Assembly (NCBI GenBank): GCA_002315975.1
Contig: DCIK01000013.1
Location: 1-64,000, forward strand
Direction: 5' to 3'
Source of the DNA: Clostridiales bacterium UBA1728
GTDB lineage: Bacteria > Bacillota > Clostridia > Oscillospirales > Oscillospiraceae
DNA: 64,000 nt
The first letter of the stretch is position 1, and every line of letters begins with the position of its first letter. This document shows, one piece after another, positions 1 through 6,806 of the stretch. The translations under genes and the position numbers were made by a program. The notes under the pieces are model-generated. The model was not told the origin of the DNA, did not search any database, and saw only the letters and a list, made by a program, of their open reading frames with translations.

Positions 1-1
1 C

Positions 2-73
2 GTTAGCAAGTACAAAGACAGCATATCGCCGTTGATATTAAAGGACGTTGAAGTATTGCGCAACCTGCTTTAA
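2..73 (+). CDS. C-terminal end of an unidentified protein (partial)
   Basis: An open frame enters from the left edge and ends at a TAA at 71-73, giving 23 residues that finish in EVLRNLL. Only the tail is visible, so no family can be assigned. The TfoX-like gene starts 33 bases later on the same strand after a good ribosome binding site, so the two could be co-transcribed. The reading frame could also be a chance open stretch. Confidence 0.45.
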   Translation, partial: VSKYKDSISPLILKDVEVLRNLL

Positions 74-106
74 GAGAGAAAATTTATAATTTGCAGAGGT
101 GAGCAC

Positions 107-457
107 ATGGCATCGAGCAGAGAATACTTGAATTTCATATTGGACCAGCTTTCTGAACTGGACGGTATAACTTACCGTGCTATGATGGGCGAATTTATCA
201 TCTACTATCAGGGAAAAATTGTCGGAGGAATTTACGATGACCGATTTCTCGTGAAGCCTGTTAAGTCAGCAAGAGAATTGATTCCTGATGCGAATATGGA
301 AATTCCGTATGAAGGTGCTAAAGAAATGATGCTCGTAGATAATGTCGACAGCAGAGCATTCCTACACAAGCTGCTGAATGCTATATACGAAGAACTCCAC
401 TGGACAAAAGTGTTTTTTTCAATGAAGTCGCCCCGTGCGGGGCTGATGAAGGAATGA
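107..457 (+). CDS. TfoX N-terminal domain family protein, tail altered by a repeat
   Basis: Residues 1-98 resemble the stand-alone TfoX/Sxy N-terminal domain (GITYRAMMGEFIIYYQGK, then GGIYDDRFLVKP and a Leu/Ala-rich C-terminal helix). In proteobacteria Sxy is a CRP coactivator for competence; single-domain clostridial versions have no established role, so no function is claimed. The ATG follows GAGGTGA at good spacing. The last ten or so residues (KSPRAGLMKE) are encoded by the left end of a dispersed ATGAAG hairpin repeat, so the original C-terminus was probably replaced or lengthened by that repeat. The gene is more AT-rich than most of the window, which fits an accessory origin. Confidence 0.8.
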   Translation: MASSREYLNFILDQLSELDGITYRAMMGEFIIYYQGKIVGGIYDDRFLVKPVKSARELIPDANMEIPYEGAKEMMLVDNVDSRAFLHKLLNAIYEELHWTKVFFSMKSPRAGLMKE

Positions 458-590
458 AGACGCTACGCTGATGAAGGAATGAAAAAGGGAGAAGAGCGGA
501 GCGGGCGACTTCGCTTCATCAGGTGCTTTGCACCGACTTCATTTTGCTTCATTAACGAGCGGAGCGAGTGTCTTCATTTGATAGCTTTCT
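422..590 (+). repeat. ATGAAG hairpin-array repeat, copy A
   Basis: Short GC-rich hairpins (GCCCC-gtgc-GGGGC, then GCG/CGC-type stems) are separated by a recurring ATGAAGG/ATGAAG spacer. The left end reads ATGAAGTCGCCC, the same end as the copies near 32934 and 33395 read on the opposite strand. It overlaps the 3' end of the TfoX-like gene and fills most of the gap to the next gene. Confidence 0.65.
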
Positions 591-679
591 GGTTTTTGAT
601 CGGAGACGGTATTGAAAGGGTATACTATTCCCGGCATCTGTCTGCACTCCGGTTCCGACAATGGTTTGAGAAATCGGGG

Positions 680-1717
680 TTAACGGTTCTTCTGCTCAGC
701 GATGGCGGGAATGCCGGAGCGGAGAAAAACCGAGCTGCAGTTTTTTATCGCATATTCTCTTCTGCCGAGGATGACCCCGTCATCCGTAAAGCGTCTGAAG
801 GAAATGTTCAGAAAGCCGAAAAGCTCACTGAAATAAACATATACCCCGCACTCCGCAAAGCAGTCTGTCATCTTATATTCCATACGCGAAAGAACTTTTT
901 CGGCTTTTTCCCTGTCATTTATGTCTGCGGCAATATAGGCATCACTGTGCATTGCAAGATATCTGCCGGCTGCAATATCCCTGCCCCAGCCCTGCGTAAA
1001 GCAGAAGCGTACACCGCCTCTGTTCAGGTTGCGTGCAAGGACCGTCATATTGCTCCATGTGACAACGGGCTTTGCTTCGTATTGATAGGCCGTAAGAGAA
1101 TACAGAACAATCGCAAGGTAGTATATCCCGAGGGTGACAATATAAAAAGCAGCGGAGGATACGCCGTAAAACATTACTCTGTATACCCCCAGAATGTCTG
1201 AGACGGCAAAAACGGCGGAAGCCGCTAAATACAGAGGATCGTTGATAGCAAGCGCCAGCTTTATGTTGATGATGAGACCGTATGCTATGTATATAACCGA
1301 AGAAGCCAAATTGTTTTTGAACATAAACAGCAGAAACAGAGTTCCCGATATGGCAATGATAATATAAACGACGATATTCTTTTTTCTTATCAGCGTGGAG
1401 ATGTACAGAGAGTGGATGATCAGCAGATGCCCCACAAAGTACAGTATTCCGCCCACAGGCACGGAAAATATGCACAGGATATCTCCCGTGGCATAAAACA
1501 GAAGTGCTGCGATAAGCGTCCTGTTTCGAAGGCTTCTGTTTTTTCTTACGCCCGCAAATGCAAAGGCGATAAAGGCGGTATTTGTGCACAGCTTGATACC
1601 GATAAGCAGAAGAGGACTTGCTTTGTCGGGCCTGTAGAACGCTGTAAAATAGACAGCGGCGCTTAAAATACCGATCAGAAGAAACAGAACGGACGGAAAA
1701 ACTGATTTCGTCTTCAT
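680..1717 (-). CDS. YhhN-like multipass membrane protein with nucleotidyltransferase-like C-terminal domain
   Basis: Residues about 8-215 form seven or eight hydrophobic segments with the two acidic motifs of the YhhN (lysoplasmalogenase/TMEM86) family, ATGDILC and VSDILGVY. The remaining ~120 residues are soluble. They contain a pattern like the LinB/aminoglycoside nucleotidyltransferase fold (QGWGRDIAAGR, then HSDAYIAAD, then EKAEKVLSRMEYKM). The expected HxDxD metal motif is degenerate, so activity is doubtful. The fusion is unusual for YhhN proteins, which normally end with the membrane part. An ATG at 1717 is preferred; an in-frame GTG lies at 1735. A promoter is visible at 1813-1840. 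Hydrolysis of lysoplasmalogen is known for some family members and is not shown here. Confidence 0.6.
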   Translation of the reverse strand: MKTKSVFPSVLFLLIGILSAAVYFTAFYRPDKASPLLLIGIKLCTNTAFIAFAFAGVRKNRSLRNRTLIAALLFYATGDILCIFSVPVGGILYFVGHLLIIHSLYISTLIRKKNIVVYIIIAISGTLFLLFMFKNNLASSVIYIAYGLIINIKLALAINDPLYLAASAVFAVSDILGVYRVMFYGVSSAAFYIVTLGIYYLAIVLYSLTAYQYEAKPVVTWSNMTVLARNLNRGGVRFCFTQGWGRDIAAGRYLAMHSDAYIAADINDREKAEKVLSRMEYKMTDCFAECGVYVYFSELFGFLNISFRRFTDDGVILGRREYAIKNCSSVFLRSGIPAIAEQKNR

Positions 1718-1812
1718 AGCTGTATACCCACTCACCTGACGCGAACGCTTCTCGCGGCCTCACTCATGGTCTCGGATGTGATAGCGTCTTTGTCTGTGTT
1801 AAAAATATTTCT

Positions 1813-1840
1813 ATTATACCAAAAAATACGCTGATTGCAA
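1813..1840 (-). promoter_or_regulatory. Promoter of the YhhN-like gene
   Basis: On the minus strand TTGCAA (1835-1840) and TATAAT (1813-1818) are separated by 16 bases, about 95 bases before the chosen ATG. The rest of the 1736-2020 gap is AT-rich and otherwise holds only the hairpin at 1971-2007. Confidence 0.6.
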
Positions 1841-1970
1841 GTACAATCAGGTCGGGAAAAGCAAACGATGTCAGCAAACTTTGCTTAGCGGGCTATCAGA
1901 ATGCGTAACGAAGTTAAAGCAAACAAATCTTTGTCTTCTTCTTATCAGGGCTTAGTATAATAGATAATAT

Positions 1971-2007
1971 GAGCGTGGGTCAGGCAGAAAACTTCAGACC
2001 CACGCTC
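1971..2007 (-). terminator. Terminator-like hairpin after the DUF6273-like lipoprotein gene
   Basis: GAGCGTGGGTC pairs perfectly with GACCCACGCTC around a 15-base loop, 14 bases past the stop codon of the lipoprotein gene. The following T-tract is weak. Confidence 0.6.
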
Positions 2008-2020
2008 TCTTTATGTTCGA

Positions 2021-2902
2021 TTACTCCGCATCGCGGATCAGGCGTACGCTGAGGGCGTAGCTCCTGTCGAAGTTGCCCTCGAGGAACAGATCATGCTCGA
2101 AAAGGCACAGACAATTGGCGAACTCTTCACCGTAATTGGACGAGGTCCAGTAGTGACCGGAGATGCCCGTGTGTTCGCAGACCTTTTCGCTGCGCATACC
2201 CACGGCGGGGAGAAACACGCCCCCGGCCTGCTCAATGAGAGCCCAGTCGTCCTTTGTGAAGATGTTATAGGTATAATTCTCTTTGTCGCCGATGGAATAA
2301 TACCAGTCATACTGGTTTTCAAAGCCCGCCTCCACGGAGGGCGTGAAGCGGATGCCGTCAGGACAGTTCCAATCGTCGGGGAGGATGAACAGCCCCCGAA
2401 TCCCATCAATGGTGCCGTAGCCGAAAAGCTTTTCCGCGTTTTCCCGGAACATCAGCATATAGTGAATCTCATCGTGGGTGAACATTCGCCAGCTCTCGCC
2501 GCTCTGGGCATTGTAGGCCCTGCTGAAATCCCACTTTGTATCCGCAATGCTGTTGTGCCCGTTACCGTACAGCAGATTATCATACACGGTGCTATAGGGC
2601 TCAATGCCCGACAGACCGTTTGCGCCCCAGCAGAACAGGTCAAGCCAGCCCTCATATTCGGCAGAAGCCAGCTCATTGTCTGTGCCCACGGTATCGTAGG
2701 CGTTTTCTGCGAATCTCCATGTGGCCGTTTTGGGGCAATACTGAAGATTTGCCGGGGCAAAAAAGACCTGCTTTGCAGCGCTGACCGAAAATGCGTGCTC
2801 GTGGGCTGCGGCGCCTTGCGAAGCGCACGAGCAAAGGCTCACGGTCAGAACGCAGATCAGCATGAACGAAAGGGTTTGCTTCAGGTTTTTCAAAGGACGC
2901 AC
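2021..2902 (-). CDS. Lipoprotein with C-terminal DUF6273-like domain
   Basis: A signal peptide of about 25 residues ends in a lipobox (VSLCSCASQ), so the product should be lipid-anchored on the outer face of the membrane. The C-terminal half carries the pattern typical of DUF6273 (and FISUMP-like) extracellular domains: GHYWTSSNYGEEFANCLCLF followed by YALSVRLIRDAE. That module is common in gut Firmicutes surface proteins and has no assigned reaction. The gene stands alone with its own promoter and terminator hairpin. Family assignment is by pattern only. Confidence 0.7.
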   Translation of the reverse strand: MRPLKNLKQTLSFMLICVLTVSLCSCASQGAAAHEHAFSVSAAKQVFFAPANLQYCPKTATWRFAENAYDTVGTDNELASAEYEGWLDLFCWGANGLSGIEPYSTVYDNLLYGNGHNSIADTKWDFSRAYNAQSGESWRMFTHDEIHYMLMFRENAEKLFGYGTIDGIRGLFILPDDWNCPDGIRFTPSVEAGFENQYDWYYSIGDKENYTYNIFTKDDWALIEQAGGVFLPAVGMRSEKVCEHTGISGHYWTSSNYGEEFANCLCLFEHDLFLEGNFDRSYALSVRLIRDAE

Positions 2903-2933
2903 CTCTTACTTTTGGAGAATTTCTGTTTGAACC

Positions 2934-2962
2934 ATCATAGCACACCCGGAAGAATATTGCAA
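2934..2962 (-). promoter_or_regulatory. Promoter of the DUF6273-like lipoprotein gene
   Basis: Minus-strand TTGCAA (2957-2962) and TATGAT (2934-2939) with 17-base spacing, 32 bases before the start codon. Confidence 0.6.
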
Positions 2963-3061
2963 TTCCAAAGGAAGCCGGATTCCCGGAAACCAGGGTAAGA
3001 AATCAGAATATCATTTCAAAAACCCGGTATGCGGAGAACAGACCCCCTGCCGGGGGGCGGC

Positions 3062-3090
3062 TTGACAAATTTCTGTCCCTGTGCTATCAT
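3062..3090 (+). promoter_or_regulatory. Promoter driving the SAM-type riboswitch
   Basis: TTGACA (3062-3067), 17-base spacer, TATCAT (3085-3090). Transcription would start near 3097, about 35 bases before the first stem of the riboswitch. Confidence 0.75.
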
Positions 3091-3130
3091 AAACACACAG
3101 AGAACAGTACTGCATCTGCCACAACAAAAT

Positions 3131-3215
3131 ACCCTATAAGAGTTGCGCGAGAGACAAGCTCGATGACCGCACGGCAACCTCCCGGAGAGAAAGGTGCCAA
3201 TGCTTGCACGATAGG
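3131..3215 (+). promoter_or_regulatory. SAM-I clan (S-box-like) riboswitch aptamer
   Basis: The S-box landmarks appear in order. An outer stem pairs CCTAT (about 3133) with ATAGG (about 3211). Next comes an AAGAG junction, a stem closing on GAG/CTC, the kink-turn GATGA, then CGGCAACC, and finally AGGTGCCAAT. The third stem is short (AACCT with AGGT). The region after GGTGCCAAT departs from the standard fourth stem, so it may be a SAM-I/IV variant. It is followed directly by a terminator hairpin, the usual transcription-off design. The gene it controls is not a methionine gene, which is unexpected. Confidence 0.72.
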
Positions 3216-3220
3216 ATTAT

Positions 3221-3251
3221 ACCGGCCCCGTCACTAAAGGCTGGTATTTTT
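3221..3251 (+). terminator. Riboswitch expression-platform terminator
   Basis: ACCGGCC (3221-3227) pairs with GGCTGGT (3239-3245), followed by ATTTTT. It lies between the SAM-type aptamer and the coding region, so SAM binding would be expected to favour this hairpin and stop transcription. Confidence 0.65.
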
Positions 3252-3295
3252 GCGCCTATTTTGCCGGGAGGACGGGGAAAGAGGTGCATTTTTTC

Positions 3296-3832
3296 ATGGA
3301 AAACAGCAAGCGTTATCAGGTGCATACCCATTGGGGCTGGTTCTCTTTGGACGAGGGAGCCTACGCAGACTATCTCGCCGGTAGGCTCTGGATCTGCTGG
3401 GAGCCCGGAGGCAAGAAGGAGAAGCCCCCGGAGCAGGCGGAAACGCCTGTCCATGTAAGCAAGGAGGCTCTGCGCCTCCGGGACGCAGCGGAGAAGCGGG
3501 GCGTACATACGCTGCTGCAGGAGCTGTACCCGGGGCGGCGCGTGACGCTGCCCCTGAACGAGAAAATCGAAGGGCTAAGCATTGAGGAGCTTTGCCTGTC
3601 GGTGCGCGCCTCAAACGGGCTCATGCGCGCCGGGGCGAGTACCCTCGGTCGGGTGGCGGCGCTGATGCAGCAGGAGCAGGGACTGAAGTCCGTGCGGAAT
3701 CTGGGGGAGAAGAGCGAGAAGGAGATTACCCACAGCTTCGTCACCGTGGCCTACAGCCATTTCAGCGGTTATGAAAAAGCCGAATTCTGGCAGAGCCTTT
3801 TGGACGGTCAGAGGGAGGGATGCAGCGAATAA
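3296..3832 (+). CDS. RNA polymerase alpha-CTD-like protein under a SAM-type riboswitch
   Basis: Residues about 95-150 closely match the C-terminal domain of the RNA polymerase alpha subunit: IEELCLSVRASNGLMRAG, then LKSVRNLGEKSEKEI, the helix-hairpin-helix DNA and activator contact module. The N-terminal part (HTHWGWFSLDEGAYADYLAG) is not recognised. At about 178 residues it lacks the alpha-NTD, so it cannot be rpoA itself. Similar small alpha-CTD proteins occur in Clostridia without an assigned role. The ATG at 3296 follows AAAGAGG at good spacing; a GTG at 3284 would overlap that site. The upstream SAM-type riboswitch and terminator imply control by S-adenosylmethionine. No second gene follows in the unit. 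Confidence 0.7.
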   Translation: MENSKRYQVHTHWGWFSLDEGAYADYLAGRLWICWEPGGKKEKPPEQAETPVHVSKEALRLRDAAEKRGVHTLLQELYPGRRVTLPLNEKIEGLSIEELCLSVRASNGLMRAGASTLGRVAALMQQEQGLKSVRNLGEKSEKEITHSFVTVAYSHFSGYEKAEFWQSLLDGQREGCSE

Positions 3833-3985
3833 GTATCGAAGTCCATGCAAAACAGGCAATGTACAGACGCACAAAGCTATGAGATAATAGCTTCAGCACA
3901 GGAGCGGATTGATGGAGTCCGCCCGAATGCAAGCCCTTTCTTCTCCGCGGCACTGTCGGCACGGGAACGCGGAGAAGAAAAAGAA

Positions 3986-4022
3986 GTATCCCCGGAAAAA
4001 CCTCTGGGTTTTCCGGGGATAC
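3986..4022 (-). terminator. Terminator of the zinc-ribbon membrane protein gene
   Basis: GTATCCCCGGAAAA pairs with TTTTCCGGGGATAC. On the minus strand it is followed by TTCTTTTTCTTC just after the stop codon at 4025. It may also serve the convergent plus-strand gene ending at 3832. Confidence 0.75.
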
Positions 4023-4024
4023 TC

Positions 4025-4456
4025 TCATGTTTTCTTATCAAAGCTGTAGCCGCAGCGGCGACAGGTAATGCGGATCTTGCCCTTGTTTTTCGGTACCCGG
4101 ACAATCTGTTTGCAGCCGGGGCAGGTGAAGAAGGCGTATTCCTTGCGCTGGTCATAGCGGTCCTTGCGGAAGCTGAACCAATCCCGCAGCGCCCATTCCT
4201 TCTCTAAATACCAGTGGTTTTCCGCCTCGCGCCGGACAATATCACGGGAGAACATCCGGTAATAGCAGAAAAAAAGCAGCGCCAGTCCCACAGAAGAGAA
4301 AAGAGAAGAAAGACGCCCGGAAGCCAGACGCCGGGTCAGAAAAGAAAGAACCAGCAGCCCTACGCTGCCTTGAGAAAGAAAACGCCCAAGCTGATCGGAG
4401 CCGTAACGCCCCGAAAGAGCCTGCTGCATAAGCTGCGACAGCTTACCGTTTCTCAT
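4025..4456 (-). CDS. Small membrane protein with C-terminal zinc ribbon
   Basis: One hydrophobic stretch lies near residues 45-70. The cytosol-compatible tail has four cysteines arranged CPGC...CRRC with basic residues between them, a treble-clef/zinc-ribbon pattern that binds Zn and often nucleic acid or protein. Similar short clostridial proteins are annotated only as zinc-ribbon domain proteins; the function is unknown. The ATG at 4456 is preceded by GAGGTGG at 9 bases. A longer frame to 4498 lacks such a site. Confidence 0.65.
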   Translation of the reverse strand: MRNGKLSQLMQQALSGRYGSDQLGRFLSQGSVGLLVLSFLTRRLASGRLSSLFSSVGLALLFFCYYRMFSRDIVRREAENHWYLEKEWALRDWFSFRKDRYDQRKEYAFFTCPGCKQIVRVPKNKGKIRITCRRCGYSFDKKT

Positions 4457-4579
4457 GGTACATACCACCTCGATCAATGTGGCATAAGTGTAATGCAAAA
4501 ATGTAAACAGGGTTTGAACGCTGAAAAAAGTTCACAGTTTGTTCATGGATTTTTAAGCACAGTTCCATGAGCCCTTCCA

Positions 4580-4609
4580 TTGACGGGTCTGTTTTTCCGG
4601 TGGTATAAT
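4580..4609 (+). promoter_or_regulatory. prsW promoter
   Basis: TTGACG (4580-4585) and TATAAT (4604-4609) with an 18-base spacer, 34 bases before the ATG of the PrsW-family gene. Confidence 0.65.
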
Positions 4610-4643
4610 ATACACACAAAATTCCTGGGAGTGATACTCTGCT

Positions 4644-5333
4644 ATGAAAATCCTTCTGGCTGCGGCGATCCTGCCGGCTGTTCTTCTGATGTGCTGGGTC
4701 TACCGCCGCGATACCGTGGAGCGTGAGCCCGGCTCTCTGCTGCTGCGTCTGGCGGTTCGGGGTGCGCTGTGCTGTCTTCCGGCGGCGGCGCTGGAAACGC
4801 TGTTTGGCATGGCGCTGGATTATTTCGTGCCCCCCGATACTCTGCTCAGCAGCTTTCTCCAGACCTTTCTGATTATCGCCGTGGCGGAGGAGGGCTGCAA
4901 ATACTTCGTCCTCCGCAAGCTTACCTGGAACGATCCCAACTTCAACTACCGCTTTGACGGAATCGTGTACGGCGTGTTCGTGTCGCTGGGCTTTGCCGCG
5001 CTGGAAAATGTGGTCTATCTCTTCCAGTACGGCCCCCCGGTGCTTCTGAGCCGCGGCCTCATCAGCATCCCCGGCCACTGCACCTTCGGCATCTTCATGG
5101 GTCTGTTCTATGCCAACTCCAAGCAGGCGGACATTTATAACTCCGGTCGCGGTCACCGGCGCAATCAGTGGCTGGCCTTCTGGGTGCCTGTGCTGCTCCA
5201 CGGCTTTTTTGACTTCTGCCTGATGAGCGGCAGCACGGTGCTGACGATGCTGTTCTGGGGCTTCGTGCTGGCTATAGATGCGCTGGCCGTCTATGTGGTG
5301 CGCTGGCAATCAAAGAACGACAGGGGACTGTAA
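4644..5333 (+). CDS. prsW: PrsW-family intramembrane metalloprotease
   Basis: A polytopic membrane protein with the family's conserved blocks: AVAEEGCKYF (the EE motif), FRFDGIVYG-type (NYRFDGIVYGVFVSLGFA), AALENVVYL (second Glu), and two histidines in IPGHCTFG and LLHGFFDF. In Bacillus subtilis PrsW performs site-1 cleavage of the RsiW anti-sigma factor. The local substrate is unknown, and no sigma/anti-sigma pair lies in this window. Length (229 residues) is typical. It is followed after only three bases by the U32 gene, so the two are probably one operon from the promoter at 4580. Confidence 0.85.
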   Translation: MKILLAAAILPAVLLMCWVYRRDTVEREPGSLLLRLAVRGALCCLPAAALETLFGMALDYFVPPDTLLSSFLQTFLIIAVAEEGCKYFVLRKLTWNDPNFNYRFDGIVYGVFVSLGFAALENVVYLFQYGPPVLLSRGLISIPGHCTFGIFMGLFYANSKQADIYNSGRGHRRNQWLAFWVPVLLHGFFDFCLMSGSTVLTMLFWGFVLAIDALAVYVVRWQSKNDRGL

Positions 5334-5336
5334 ACG

Positions 5337-6569
5337 ATGAAAAAACTGGAAGTGCTCTCTCCTGCGGGAGATTTAGAGCGGGTGAAAATGGCCGTGAGCT
5401 ACGGAGCCGACGCGGTATATCTCTCCGGTCCCGGCTACGGGATGCGCCCTGCCGGGAGAATGAGCGTGGAGGAGGTGGCTGAGGCCGCCCGCTACTGCCA
5501 CAGCCACGGCGCGAAAATCTATATCACCGTGAACACCACCCCCACCGATACGGAGACCGACGGTCTGCCCCTCTACCTCTGTGAGCTGGAGGAGCTGGGA
5601 GCCGATGCGGTGATCGTGGGCGATGTGGGCGTGCTGATGATGGCGCGGCAGTACATCCCCAAGGTGGATGTGCACATCTCCACCCAGACCGGCGTCATGA
5701 ACGCCGTCACCGCCCGGGCCTTTTACGAGCTGGGCGCCAGGCGGATTATCCCCGCCCGGGAGCTGAGTCTGGAGCAGCTCAGGGAGCTGCGGAGACGCTG
5801 CCCGGAGGAGCTGGAGATTGAGGCCTTTGTCCACGGCAGTATGTGCGTGAGCTTCTCCGGCCGCTGCCTGCTGAGCAACTATCTGGCCAGTCGGGATGTG
5901 AGCTCCGGTCAGTGCGCCCAGCCCTGCCGCTGGCGCTTTGCCCTCATGGAGGAGCGGCTGCCCGGGGAGTATTTCCCCATCAGCGAGGAGGAGAACGGCA
6001 CCTACATCCTCAACAGCCGGGATATGTGCCTCATCGACTGCATTCCCGACATCTACGCGGCGGGCATCAGTTCCCTGAAGATCGAGGGACGCACCAAGTC
6101 CGCCTACTATGTGGCCACCGTCACCAATGCCTACCGCCACGCCGCCGATGCGGCCATGCGGGGCGAGCCGCTGGAGGACTGCTGGCGGCAGGAGACCGAG
6201 GCCATCTCCCACAGACCCTATTCCACAGGCTTCTACTACGGTCAGCCGGGCCAGCATACCGAGGGCTCCGACTACTTTGTGGGCTATGACATCATCGCCG
6301 TGGTGGAGAGCTGCGACGAGAGCGGCCTGGCCACGGTGCAGCAGCGCAATAAGTTCTCTCCCGGCGACGAGCTGGAGCTGGTCATCCCCCGGGGCGGCGC
6401 ACCCCTCTGCTTCACGGTGGGAGAGCTGCGCGATATGGACGGCTTCCCGCTGCCCGTGGCCAACCGTCCCATGCAGAGCATCCGTATGCAGTTCCCCGTC
6501 TTAGCCCCAGAGCTGAGTATCCTCAGAAGAAAGCGGGAGAATACGCTGTTTCGAAGACAACAGCCCTGA
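5337..6569 (+). CDS. Peptidase U32 family protein (TrhP/RlhA-type)
   Basis: The N-terminus KLEVLSPAGDLERVKMAVSYGADAVYLSG is the family opening. The U32 signature is at residues about 163-200 (EAFVHGSMCVSFSGRCLLSNYL...GQCAQPCRW), with several cysteines able to hold an Fe-S cluster. A further block (SLKIEGRTKSAYYVATVTNAYR) is typical of the family. Members include TrhP, needed for 5-hydroxyuridine at tRNA position 34, and RlhA, needed for 23S rRNA C2501 hydroxylation; older annotation as collagenase-like protease is probably misleading. The 410-residue length fits. It is coupled to prsW upstream. Confidence 0.85.
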   Translation: MKKLEVLSPAGDLERVKMAVSYGADAVYLSGPGYGMRPAGRMSVEEVAEAARYCHSHGAKIYITVNTTPTDTETDGLPLYLCELEELGADAVIVGDVGVLMMARQYIPKVDVHISTQTGVMNAVTARAFYELGARRIIPARELSLEQLRELRRRCPEELEIEAFVHGSMCVSFSGRCLLSNYLASRDVSSGQCAQPCRWRFALMEERLPGEYFPISEEENGTYILNSRDMCLIDCIPDIYAAGISSLKIEGRTKSAYYVATVTNAYRHAADAAMRGEPLEDCWRQETEAISHRPYSTGFYYGQPGQHTEGSDYFVGYDIIAVVESCDESGLATVQQRNKFSPGDELELVIPRGGAPLCFTVGELRDMDGFPLPVANRPMQSIRMQFPVLAPELSILRRKRENTLFRRQQP

Positions 6570-6585
6570 ACGATAAGGGACTATG

Positions 6586-6767
6586 GCCTCGCAGAGTTCG
6601 CACCCGCAGGTGCGAAGCAATTCTAATCATTTTTCAGCGAGCTCTGCCCGCTGAAAAATTCCCTGAGGCGCGCACTATTGGCGCGCCCTCGCATCGACCA
6701 AGGCGGCAAAGCCGCCGCGATGAAATGCGAGCTTCTCTTTCTCGTCAAAAAACGGAGTTTTTTGACG
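6586..6767 (+). repeat. Five-stem hairpin-array repeat, copy 1
   Basis: Begins CCTCGCAGAGTT and contains successive hairpins: CGCACC-cgca-GGTGCG, CAGCG-agctctgcc-CGCTG (with T and A flanks), GGCGCGC-tattg-GCGCGCC, GGCGG-caaag-CCGCC, and a final CGTCAAAAAAC-gga-GTTTTTTGACG. The copy at 14028 has the same framework with different stems. It fills the convergent gap between the U32 and htrA genes. Confidence 0.8.
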
Positions 6768-6806
6768 AAATGACAAAAGAGCCCGAATCGGGCTCTTTTG
6801 TCATTT
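6768..6806 (-). terminator. htrA terminator
   Basis: AATGACAAAAGAGCCCGA pairs with TCGGGCTCTTTTGTCATT, overlapping the htrA stop codon. Its arms carry built-in A and T tracts, so it can act on both strands. Confidence 0.75.

Noticed and set aside
479..1201. Open frame of 240 codons on the plus strand
   Set aside because: It starts inside a hairpin repeat and runs antisense to the membrane-protein gene, with no family signature.
6586..6767. Possible riboswitch upstream of a gene
   Set aside because: The element lies between the 3' ends of two convergent genes and recurs elsewhere, so it is a dispersed repeat and not a leader.
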